A DNA stretch of 12,774 nucleotides from an uncultured Lachnospiraceae bacterium. Its GTDB lineage: Bacteria > Bacillota > Clostridia > Lachnospirales > Lachnospiraceae. The notes beneath the pieces were generated by a model. The model saw only the letters and a program-made list of their open reading frames with translations, was not told the DNA's origin and ran no database searches. A program made the translations under genes and the position numbers. Positions 5,583-12,300 of the stretch are shown piece after piece. Location: assembly GCA_947625995.1 (NCBI GenBank), contig CANQQN010000036.1:1-12774 (forward strand), read 5' to 3'. The stretch's first letter is position 1. Each line of letters begins with the position of its first letter.

Positions 5583-6455
5583 ATGATAGGAATCGTGGTT
5601 TTCCTGTTCCTGCTGTGCGCAGCGCTGTTTATCAGGATGCTTTGGGAAAAAGAACATTTTGAAGTGACGGAATATACGATAGAGGATCCTTCCTTCCATG
5701 GCAACGACGGGCCGGTGAGAGCGGTAGTGCTTGCGGATCTGCACAATCATGTATATGGCGAAGGCAACGAAAAGCTGCTTGCGGCTATTGAAAAATGTGA
5801 TCCGTCCTGTATTTTTATTGCGGGAGATATGCCGGTAGCGGTGCCCGGGAAAAGCGTGGCGCCTGCGGCGGATCTTGTTGAGGCGCTTTCCAAAAAGTAT
5901 CCTATATACTACGGGATCGGCAATCATGAATACCGGATGCGGATCTATCCCGAACGGTACAAAGACGCTTACCATGACTATGACCAACGTCTCAAAGGCT
6001 GTGGGGTGTCCATGCTCCACAATGAACGTCGCACGATTCGTCTCGGCAATGTGGAGGCGGATGTGTACGGCCTTGAAATAGACCGCCGGTATTATAAACG
6101 GTTTAAAAAGACCCCTATGGAACAGTCTTATCTGGAAGAAACACTGCCAAAGCCGCGAGAAGGCGTTTACCGCATTTTGCTTGCCCACAACCCAGAGTAT
6201 TTTGACGCGTACACAAAGTGGGGTGCAAACCTTACCCTGTCCGGCCATGTGCACGGCGGAGTGGTCCGTGTCTTCGGAAGGGGTTTGGTCTCTCCGAAGC
6301 TTGGCCTGTTTCCTCCCTACAGCGGCGGCATATATGAAAAGAAGGGACGCAAGATGCTGGTATCCAGAGGGCTGGGTGCCCACACCATACCGGTACGGCT
6401 GTTTAACCGGCCGGAGCTTGTGGTCCTGTGCTTTGATAAATGCCGGGAAAGATAA
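5583..6455 (+). CDS. Membrane-anchored metallophosphoesterase (YkuE/YaeI-like)
   Basis: A 290-residue calcineurin-like phosphoesterase with an N-terminal hydrophobic helix (about 2-20) that should anchor it with the catalytic domain outside. Metal-binding motifs appear in order: DLHNH (Asp52, His54), AGD (Asp82), GNHE (Asn114, His115), AHNP (His202) and GHVHGG (His222, His224), enough for a two-metal centre. The closest known layout is the YkuE/YaeI group, thought to act on lipid or cell-wall phosphodiesters; the substrate here is unknown. I chose ATG 5583 because GGAG (5573-5576) lies 6 bases before it and the protein then begins directly with its membrane helix; an in-frame ATG at 5535 lacks a ribosome binding site. 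The scpA gene starts 83 bases later, so co-transcription with scpAB is likely. Confidence 0.88.
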   Translation: MIGIVVFLFLLCAALFIRMLWEKEHFEVTEYTIEDPSFHGNDGPVRAVVLADLHNHVYGEGNEKLLAAIEKCDPSCIFIAGDMPVAVPGKSVAPAADLVEALSKKYPIYYGIGNHEYRMRIYPERYKDAYHDYDQRLKGCGVSMLHNERRTIRLGNVEADVYGLEIDRRYYKRFKKTPMEQSYLEETLPKPREGVYRILLAHNPEYFDAYTKWGANLTLSGHVHGGVVRVFGRGLVSPKLGLFPPYSGGIYEKKGRKMLVSRGLGAHTIPVRLFNRPELVVLCFDKCRER

Positions 6456-6479
6456 AAGATCAGACACAGAAACATCCTG

Positions 6480-6510
6480 CGCCGGTACCGGCAAAAGCAA
6501 GGCGCCGGCG
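6480..6510 (+). repeat. GC-rich palindrome between the phosphoesterase and scpA
   Basis: GCCGGTACCGGC (6481-6492) is a perfect 12-base palindrome. CGCCGG (6480-6485) can instead pair with CCGGCG (6505-6510), giving alternative hairpins. No T-run follows. It may modulate expression between the two genes in the RNA, or be chance in a GC-rich spot. Confidence 0.35.
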
Positions 6511-6538
6511 ACTGTATATCAACAACAGAGGTACGATT

Positions 6539-7309
6539 ATGGCGATACCCGTAAAGCTTCAGGTGTTTGAGGGTCCTCTGGACCTGCTGCTTCACCTGAT
6601 CGAAAAGAACAAAATAGATATTTACGATATTCCCATTGTGGAGATCACCGATCAGTATATGGAATACATACGGCAGATGCAAAAGCAGGATCTGAATGTA
6701 GTCAGCGAATTTCTGGTGATGGCGGCTACCCTCATCGACATTAAGGCGCGGATGCTGCTTCCTCCGGAGGTCAATGAAGAGGGCGAGGAGGAAGACCCCA
6801 GAGCGGAGCTTGTCCAGCAACTGTTGGAATACAAGATGTACAAATATATGTCCTATGAATTAAAGGACAGGCAGATCTACGCGGGGAAAAGCCTCTTCAA
6901 GCCGCCCACGCTGCCTGATGAGGTGAAAAACTATAAGGAGCCGGTGGATTTGGAAGAACTGACAAAGGATGTCGACTTAAAGAAGCTCTATGAGATCTTT
7001 CGGTCCATGCAGAGAAGACAGGCGGACAAGATCGATCCCATCCGCAGTAAATTCGGCACCATTGAAAAAGAGGAGATCAGTCTTGACGAAAAGATGGTTT
7101 ATGTGCAAAAATATGCAAAGAGGAACCGGCAGTTTTCTTTTCGGAACCTTTTGAAAAAACAGCACAGTAAAACGGAACTGATCGTGACCTTTTTATCTAT
7201 TTTGGAATTGATGAAGGACGGCCAGATCCATATTCAGCAGGATAAATTGTTTGACGATATTATCATTACCTCAGAGATCGCGGAAGAAAGTGTGTATGAC
7301 AGTGAATAA
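6539..7309 (+). CDS. scpA: Segregation and condensation protein A (kleisin)
   Basis: A 256-residue kleisin that bridges the SMC heads and recruits ScpB in the bacterial condensin, acting on the nucleoid in chromosome compaction and segregation. The N-terminal signature FEGPLDLLLHLIEKNKIDIY (about 9-28) and EFLVMAATLIDIKARMLLP (about 60-78) bind the SMC neck. An acidic linker (about 82-92) and central region follow, then the C-terminal winged-helix part (from about 190) with TELIVTFLSILELMKDGQI. I chose ATG 6539 because AGAGGT (6527-6532) precedes it by 6 bases and it matches the normal family start. A longer frame reaching back to 6440 adds 33 basic residues, overlaps the upstream gene and crosses the palindrome. 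The last 14 bases overlap scpB, the usual coupling of the two partners. Confidence 0.95.
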   Translation: MAIPVKLQVFEGPLDLLLHLIEKNKIDIYDIPIVEITDQYMEYIRQMQKQDLNVVSEFLVMAATLIDIKARMLLPPEVNEEGEEEDPRAELVQQLLEYKMYKYMSYELKDRQIYAGKSLFKPPTLPDEVKNYKEPVDLEELTKDVDLKKLYEIFRSMQRRQADKIDPIRSKFGTIEKEEISLDEKMVYVQKYAKRNRQFSFRNLLKKQHSKTELIVTFLSILELMKDGQIHIQQDKLFDDIIITSEIAEESVYDSE

Positions 7310-7871
7310 TCAAAATTACGAAGGGGCTATTGAAGCCATTCTTTTTACCATGGGTGATTCGGTGCCGGTAGAAAAGATCGCGGCAGTGCTTGGGCTCAGC
7401 CAAGAACATACAAAAGGGATCATTGCCCGGATGGCGGAGCGATATGAGCAGGAAAACCGCGGCATTAAGATCATTGAACTGGAAGACAGCGTACAGCTTT
7501 GCACAAAGCCGGAATTTTATGAATCAGTGATCCGCGTGGCGACCCAGCCGAAGAAGCATGTGCTGACGGAAGTCCTTTTGGAGACGCTGGCGATCATTGC
7601 CTACAAACAGCCGGTGACCCGTATAGAGATCGAGCAGATCCGTGGGGTAAAGAGCGATCACGCGGTCAATAAGCTGATGGAATATAATCTCATTACGGAG
7701 CTTGGCAGGCTGGACGCGCCCGGAAAGCCTGTTTTGTTCGGCACCACAGAAGAGTTTTTGCGGTGCTTTGGGGTACAGTCTGTTGACGAGCTGCCGATTT
7801 TGTCTCCGGACAAGCTGGAAGAGTTCAAATCCGAGGCAGAGGAGGAAATGAAGCTGAAGGTGGAGGTATAA
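7296..7871 (+). CDS. scpB: Segregation and condensation protein B
   Basis: A 191-residue partner of ScpA with two winged-helix domains. The first covers about residues 8-80 (YEGAIEAILFTMGDSVPVEKIAAVLG and onward). The second covers about 90-165, with the family-typical LTEVLLETLAIIAYKQPVTR, IEQIRGVKSD and LGRLDAPGKPVLFGTTEEFL. An acidic C-terminal tail ends the protein. The ATG at 7296 lies inside the end of scpA, with GGAAG upstream. Length and motifs are normal. A D,D-carboxypeptidase follows 50 bases downstream with its own strong ribosome binding site and no terminator between, so the three genes are probably transcribed together. Confidence 0.95.
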   Translation: MTVNNQNYEGAIEAILFTMGDSVPVEKIAAVLGLSQEHTKGIIARMAERYEQENRGIKIIELEDSVQLCTKPEFYESVIRVATQPKKHVLTEVLLETLAIIAYKQPVTRIEIEQIRGVKSDHAVNKLMEYNLITELGRLDAPGKPVLFGTTEEFLRCFGVQSVDELPILSPDKLEEFKSEAEEEMKLKVEV

Positions 7872-7921
7872 AACCCATTTTTCCACATATAGTTAGATAA
7901 AGTGCTTTTTAAGGAGTTTTC

Positions 7922-9208
7922 ATGAGGTCCGGAAAGTTCCTTTGTCTGTTATTTTTTACAATGATCATGACTGCAGCCGGTATTGTTGACAATGCCGGCT
8001 TTTTTGGACGTGTTTTGTACTGCCGGTGCGAGGAAACGAAGGAACAGTTAAAACTGTATGCAAAGTCTGCGGTTTTGATGGACGGCGTCAGCGGGCGTAT
8101 TCTCTATGAGAAGGACAGCGGGATAGAGCTTCCCATGGCCAGTACCACAAAGATCATGACCTGCATTCTTGCGCTGGAGCTTGCGCACCAGAAGGACGTG
8201 GTGACCGTCAGCGCAAAGGCGTCCTCCATGCCCAAGGTACGTCTTGGCATGGTGGAGAATGAGCAGTTTATCCTTTCGGATCTGCTGTATTCCCTGATGC
8301 TGGAATCCCACAATGACAGCGCAGTGGCTATTGCGGAGCATGTGGCGGGGTCCGTGGAGGCGTTCGCTTCCATGATGAACCAGAAGGCCAGAGATATCGG
8401 CTGTTATCATACATATTTTATTACGCCCAACGGACTGGATGCGTCTATCACCGATAAAAGCGGCATGAGCCACCAGCACCATACCACCGCGGCGGATCTG
8501 GCAAGGATCATGCGGTATTGTATCATGGATTCCCCTGCCAAAGAGCAATTTTTGGAGATCACCCGTACGCCGACGCATTCCTTTACAAATGTGAAGGGAA
8601 CCAGAAGCTTTTCCTGCAGCAATCACAATGCGTTCTTGACGATGATGGACGGGGCGCTGTCCGGCAAGACCGGCTTTACCGCAAAAGCAGGATACTGTTA
8701 TGTAGGCGCTCTACAGAGAGATGGAAAAACCTTTGTTGTGGCGCTGCTTGCCTGCGGCTGGCCCAACCATAAAACCTATAAATGGTCGGACACGAAGCTG
8801 TTAATGAATTATGGGCTGGATCATTACGAATACAGAGAGGTCTATGAGCCGCGCACGTTTGATAAAATACCTGTGGCGGAGGGAATTCCGGCCGCGGAGG
8901 AGGACGGGGAACAGGCCTATGTAATGGCGGAGGCTGACTACGGAGAAGAAGGAGAGTCGGTACGGCTGCTCCTTGAAAAGAATGAAACGGTTACGGTGGA
9001 AAGTGATGTTCAGAAGAAGCTGAAAGCGCCTGTGGAAAAAAACACAGTGGTTGGTTATGTCCGTTATCTGTTGAACGGTGAAACGGTAAAGGAAGTGCCT
9101 GTGGTGACCAGAGCCGCAGTGGACAAAAAGACCGGGCTGTGGAGCATGAGACGTGTTCTGCACCTTTATTTTGAAATGAATACAGAACGCAGGGAGCCGG
9201 ACACTTAA
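7922..9208 (+). CDS. dacF: D-alanyl-D-alanine carboxypeptidase, DacF-like
   Basis: A 428-residue secreted penicillin-binding protein trimming D-Ala from peptidoglycan stem peptides. The N-terminal hydrophobic stretch (about 5-22) is a signal peptide or anchor; its exact cleavage site is unclear because the region to residue 37 is long and cysteine-containing (Cys34, Cys36). Active-site motifs are STTK at 74-77 (Ser74), SHN at 129-131 and KTG at 249-251. The C-terminal domain (about 315-400) is acidic, with a possible amphipathic end (WSMRRVLHLYF). AAGGAG (7911-7916) lies 5 bases before the ATG. It resembles the protein at 4269-5441 in layout, but the SxN motif, loops and C-terminus differ clearly, so they are old paralogues. 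The terminator hairpin includes the stop codon. Confidence 0.92.
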   Translation: MRSGKFLCLLFFTMIMTAAGIVDNAGFFGRVLYCRCEETKEQLKLYAKSAVLMDGVSGRILYEKDSGIELPMASTTKIMTCILALELAHQKDVVTVSAKASSMPKVRLGMVENEQFILSDLLYSLMLESHNDSAVAIAEHVAGSVEAFASMMNQKARDIGCYHTYFITPNGLDASITDKSGMSHQHHTTAADLARIMRYCIMDSPAKEQFLEITRTPTHSFTNVKGTRSFSCSNHNAFLTMMDGALSGKTGFTAKAGYCYVGALQRDGKTFVVALLACGWPNHKTYKWSDTKLLMNYGLDHYEYREVYEPRTFDKIPVAEGIPAAEEDGEQAYVMAEADYGEEGESVRLLLEKNETVTVESDVQKKLKAPVEKNTVVGYVRYLLNGETVKEVPVVTRAAVDKKTGLWSMRRVLHLYFEMNTERREPDT

Positions 9209-9231
9209 TCAGTGCGCCGGCTTCCGTTTTC
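9192..9231 (+). terminator. Terminator hairpin containing the dacF stop codon
   Basis: GGGAGCCGG (9192-9200) pairs with CCGGCTTCC (9217-9225), 9 pairs with one G-T. After a small bulge, CACT (9202-9205) pairs with AGTG (9211-9214) around a TAATC loop. GTTTTC follows. The TAA stop (9206-9208) is in the loop, so the stem lies partly in the coding sequence. On the other strand no T-run follows. Confidence 0.7.
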
Positions 9232-9454
9232 ATTGCCTGTCTTGTTCTTTCGTTTCTGCTGTGCTGACGATCTTGGGCGGCTGGTACGCGTAAACATCCT
9301 GATAAGAATCAAGGGCACCATCCTCCATGGGATTGGCCGGGATCAGTCCGGTGCAGTCGCAGGCGGAGCAGGCATTTGTCAGGTAATCAAAATCTTTGTC
9401 AAGTCCCATCGGGTCTGTGTATGAGGCCGTTTGTTTTTTCTTTGCTTCTTTCAT
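9230..9454 (-). CDS. Small cysteine-containing protein, unknown function
   Basis: A 74-residue hydrophilic protein on the opposite strand, with no signal peptide or membrane segment. It starts with a Lys-rich stretch and has a core reading YTDPMGLDKDFDYLTN followed by the cysteine cluster CSACDC (Cys29, Cys32, Cys34) and TGLIP; the rest is acidic and Tyr/Pro-rich. I chose the ATG at 9454 because AAAGG lies 7 bases upstream on that strand; an in-frame ATG at 9502 has no such site. It converges on dacF and diverges from the decarboxylase operon, sharing a 169-base intergenic space. No clear promoter or terminator was found for it. The cysteines could bind a metal, but with three clustered cysteines that is only a guess. 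I do not recognise a named family. Confidence 0.65.
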   Translation of the reverse strand: MKEAKKKQTASYTDPMGLDKDFDYLTNACSACDCTGLIPANPMEDGALDSYQDVYAYQPPKIVSTAETKEQDRQ

Positions 9455-9544
9455 TGTGACGCCTTTCTTTTTTGCGGTATTTTGCAAATGTCTTGGTTTC
9501 AATTTTATTGTGCGTCAGATCAGGGGAAGTATGCAAAAAAACTG

Positions 9545-9573
9545 TTGCCATTTTTGTAAAAAAAGGATATACT
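9545..9573 (+). promoter_or_regulatory. Promoter of the decarboxylase operon
   Basis: TTGCCA (9545-9550) and TATACT (9568-9573) are separated by 17 bases, near consensus. The predicted RNA start is about 9580, giving a leader of about 45 bases to the ATG at 9624. No riboswitch-sized structure fits in that leader. Confidence 0.8.
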
Positions 9574-9623
9574 AAACTCGGAGAAATTTGAATTTCAAAA
9601 TAAATCTTTACGGAGGAACAATT

Positions 9624-11072
9624 ATGAGTAGTACAACGAACAGCTCAGCAAGCAAAAGGATAAAAAATCTGCTTGATGAGAACAGCTTTGTTGAGATCGG
9701 TGCCGCGGTGACCGCCAGAAACACAGATTTCAACTTACAGGATGACCCTGCTCCGTCCGATGGGGTCATTACCGGTTACGGTTTGATCGACGGCGCTCTT
9801 GTATATGTGTACAGTCAGGATGCTTCCGTTCTGAACGGTACCATAGGGGAAATGCACGCGCGTAAGATCGCCGGACTGTATGATATGGCGATGAAGATGG
9901 GCGCGCCCGTCATCGGCCTTGTGGATTGCGCGGGAATGCGCCTGCAGGAGGCAACCGATGCTTTGGACGGTTTTGGACGGATCTACACCAAGAAGGCGCT
10001 TGCTTCCGGCGTGATCCCGCAGATCGACGTGATCTTTGGCGCCTGCGGCGGCGGGATGGCGGTTGCTTCAGCCATGTCAGATTTTACCTTTATGGCCGAT
10101 ACCGGAAAGCTGTTTGTCAACAGCCCCGACGCGCTGGAAGGCAATCTGAGATCAAAATGCGATACTTCGGCCGTAGAATTCCAGTCTCAGGAAAGCGGAA
10201 ATGTAGATGTGACAGGAGACGAGGCAACGGTAATTTCCAAAGTCCGTGAATTGATCTCCCTTCTTCCGGGTAATAATGAAGATGTGGCCTCTGATGCGTG
10301 TACCGACGATCTGAACCGCGCTTGCGAGGGTATCGAAGGCATGGCGGAGGACACACGCTCCGCACTGACCATGATCGCGGACGATTACCGGTTCTTTGAG
10401 ACAAAGGCTGCTTATGCCAAGAGCATGGTTACCGGTTTTCTGAAGTTGAACGGGCTTACGGTAGGCGCGGTGGCAAACCGTTCTTCCGTAAGGGATGAGG
10501 AAGGCAATGTAACAGAGACGCTGGATCCTGTGCTGACGCCTGCCGCCTGTGAAAAAGCCGCTGATTTCGTGAATTTCTGCGACGCATTTGGGATTCCTGT
10601 GCTGACGCTTACAAATATAAAGGGCTTTGCCGCTACCAAATGCGCGGAAAAGAAGCTTGCCAAAGCTGTGGCAGGGCTTACCTACGCATTTGTCAACGCT
10701 TCTGTCCCCAAGGTAAACGTGATCGTCGGAGAGGCATTGGGCAGCGCGTATCTTACCATGAATTCAAAATCTCTTGGCGCTGACATGGTCTACGGGTGGG
10801 AGAACGCGAAGATCGCCATGATGGACGCGTCCCTTGCCGTCAAGATCATCTATGCGGAGGATATTGAAAAAAGCAACGACAAAGCTTCCCTGATCAAAGA
10901 AAAGGCTGCACAGTATGAAAAACTGCAGTCAGGCGTAGAAAGCGCCGCAAGAAGAGGTTATGTAGACACTGTGATCGCTCCGGCGGACACAAGAAAATAT
11001 GTGATCGGCGCATTTGAGATGCTGTATACAAAGAGAGAGGATCGTCCGGCAAAAAAGCATGGTTCGATTTGA
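9624..11072 (+). CDS. Carboxyltransferase (alpha) subunit of a Na+-pumping acyl-CoA decarboxylase
   Basis: A 482-residue protein of the acetyl-CoA carboxylase carboxyltransferase superfamily, expected to move CO2 from an acyl-CoA (methylmalonyl-CoA is the best guess) to the biotin carrier encoded two genes on. The N-terminal crotonase-like half has GACGGGMA (139-146), corresponding to the usual oxyanion-hole glycines. The C-terminal half has GEALGSAYLTMNSK (369-382) and LGADMVYGWENAKIA (to 398). Several motifs differ from standard enzymes: DCAGMRLQE (101-109) replaces the common DSGGARxQE, and AMMDAS (398-403) replaces AVMGAE. The N-terminus is about 25-30 residues shorter than methylmalonyl-CoA decarboxylase alpha. 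CGGAGG lies just before ATG 9624, which is better placed than the in-frame start at 9588. Gene order (alpha, OadG-like, biotin carrier, beta) matches the mmd operon of Veillonella. The substrate is not settled. Confidence 0.85.
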   Translation: MSSTTNSSASKRIKNLLDENSFVEIGAAVTARNTDFNLQDDPAPSDGVITGYGLIDGALVYVYSQDASVLNGTIGEMHARKIAGLYDMAMKMGAPVIGLVDCAGMRLQEATDALDGFGRIYTKKALASGVIPQIDVIFGACGGGMAVASAMSDFTFMADTGKLFVNSPDALEGNLRSKCDTSAVEFQSQESGNVDVTGDEATVISKVRELISLLPGNNEDVASDACTDDLNRACEGIEGMAEDTRSALTMIADDYRFFETKAAYAKSMVTGFLKLNGLTVGAVANRSSVRDEEGNVTETLDPVLTPAACEKAADFVNFCDAFGIPVLTLTNIKGFAATKCAEKKLAKAVAGLTYAFVNASVPKVNVIVGEALGSAYLTMNSKSLGADMVYGWENAKIAMMDASLAVKIIYAEDIEKSNDKASLIKEKAAQYEKLQSGVESAARRGYVDTVIAPADTRKYVIGAFEMLYTKREDRPAKKHGSI

Positions 11073-11085
11073 TGAGGTGAATGCA

Positions 11086-11850
11086 ATGAAAAATAAAATC
11101 AAAATTATGCTTCTTGCCTTTGTACTTACCGTGTCCATGTGCGTACCCGCTTATGCGGAGGTGGTGGAGGAGTATCTTGGATTTTCGGCCGACGAGATGA
11201 AGGAATCCTCCCAGCAGTTTTATGAGCAGTGTATCGCTGCAACGGACGAAGAGCTTGACAATGTGATTACTTCATATGAGAACAGCGATACGCCGGCGCT
11301 GGCGGAGAGTTATCAGGGGCTGAAGGAAGTAAAAAGCTCCATCACAAACGCCGAGTACGGAGATTTTGTGATGGAAACCGTAGAGGAATCGGATTCCAAC
11401 GCGGCGCTTTCCATGTCTCTGGATCTGATCTGTGAAAGCGGCACTTACCAGCAGATCGTAGTTGTGGACGAGAATTTCCAGATCGTCAGATTCAATTATG
11501 AACTCAAAGAGGCCGCCAGTATGGGATCTTTGATGGCAAAAGCAGGGATGAACACCCTCATGGGTATGGGAATCGTATTTCTCGTATTGATTTTGATCTG
11601 TTTTCTCATATCTCTGTTTAAATACCTTCCCGGTTCCGGATATGCGAAGCAGAAGGCGCTGGAGCTTGAAAAAGATAAGCAAAAGGAGATACCCGCGGCG
11701 CCGTCGCCTGTCAATCCGGCACCGTCACGGATTCAGCCTGAAGATGACACAGAACTGATCGCGGTAATCAGCGCGGCGGTTGCAGCCGCAATGGGAACAA
11801 CGACCACAGATGGTTTCGTCGTACGTTCCATTAAAAAAAGAAAATGGTAA
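11086..11850 (+). CDS. oadG: OadG-family (gamma/delta) subunit with secreted domain
   Basis: A 254-residue subunit that should tether the carboxyltransferase to the membrane beta subunit. A signal peptide (about 1-24, ending PAYA) is followed by an acidic domain outside the membrane (about 25-155). Next comes a membrane helix with the OadG-typical GMGIVFLVLILICFLIS (about 160-176), a charged and Pro/Ala linker (about 183-218), and the conserved cytoplasmic tail DDTELIAVISAAVAAAMG ending VVRSIKKRKW. Classical OadG and MmdD lack the large outer domain and have only a few residues before the helix. I chose ATG 11086 because GAGGTGA (11074-11080) precedes it by 5 bases and it opens the signal peptide. 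It starts 13 bases after the alpha subunit stop. The outer domain is not recognised. Confidence 0.85.
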   Translation: MKNKIKIMLLAFVLTVSMCVPAYAEVVEEYLGFSADEMKESSQQFYEQCIAATDEELDNVITSYENSDTPALAESYQGLKEVKSSITNAEYGDFVMETVEESDSNAALSMSLDLICESGTYQQIVVVDENFQIVRFNYELKEAASMGSLMAKAGMNTLMGMGIVFLVLILICFLISLFKYLPGSGYAKQKALELEKDKQKEIPAAPSPVNPAPSRIQPEDDTELIAVISAAVAAAMGTTTTDGFVVRSIKKRKW

Positions 11851-11890
11851 ATCAAATATCGTAAGCCCAATGGGCGGAATGGAGGAAAAA

Positions 11891-12265
11891 ATGAAAAATT
11901 ATACAATTACAGTAAATGGAACTGTTTATGACGTGACCGTTGAAGAAAAAGGCGCAGGCAGCGCACCTGCAGCAGCGCCCGCACCGGCGCCGAAGGCGGC
12001 CCCTGCACCTGCGGCGGCACCCGCACCCGCGCCTGCAGCAGGCGGCGCAGGAAGCATCAAGGTGGAGGCAGCTACGCAGGGCAAGATCGTGAAGATCGAG
12101 GCAGCCGTTGGCCAGAGTGTGAAAAAGGGCGATCCCGTTGTGATCGTGGAAGCGATGAAGATGGAGATCCCGGTAGTGGCTCCCGAGGATGGAACAGTTG
12201 CAAGCATTGACGTTGCCGTAGGCGATATGGTCGTAGTAGGCGCAACACTTGCTACTTTGAATTAA
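11891..12265 (+). CDS. Biotin carrier subunit of the decarboxylase
   Basis: A 124-residue carrier that shuttles CO2 as carboxybiotin between the alpha and beta subunits. A short N-terminal domain (about 1-20) typical of such carriers (MKNYTITVNGTVYDVTV) is followed by a flexible Ala/Pro linker (about 21-53). The biotinyl domain (about 54-124) carries EAMKMEIP; Lys90 is the predicted biotinylated residue. GGAGG (11881-11885) lies 5 bases before ATG 11891; longer in-frame starts fall inside the upstream gene. One oddity: where most carriers read AP-MPG-KI, this one reads EAATQGKIVKI, so the usual PMPG is lost although the rest is standard. The linker DNA is GC-rich and repetitive and thus prone to length variation. 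No biotin ligase lies in the window. Confidence 0.93.
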   Translation: MKNYTITVNGTVYDVTVEEKGAGSAPAAAPAPAPKAAPAPAAAPAPAPAAGGAGSIKVEAATQGKIVKIEAAVGQSVKKGDPVVIVEAMKMEIPVVAPEDGTVASIDVAVGDMVVVGATLATLN

Positions 12266-12300
12266 GCCCTGTTTAAAATGTCTGCATAGGAGGTCTATTC

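Noticed and set aside
5424..6500. Long open frame on the minus strand opposite the phosphoesterase
   Set aside because: The plus strand encodes all metal motifs of the phosphoesterase in order; the minus frame has no domain, no good ribosome binding site and skewed composition (many His, Arg).
6440..6538. 33-residue N-terminal extension of ScpA
   Set aside because: It overlaps the phosphoesterase end, has no ribosome binding site and is very basic, while ATG 6539 has a good site and matches the family start.
8048..8626. Minus-strand open frame opposite the second carboxypeptidase
   Set aside because: Shadow of a clear penicillin-binding protein; no start signals or motifs.
11940..12050. Ala/Pro-coding GC-rich stretch as a DNA tandem repeat or recombination site
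   Set aside because: It is the usual flexible linker of biotin carriers; its repetitiveness follows from the Ala and Pro codons.
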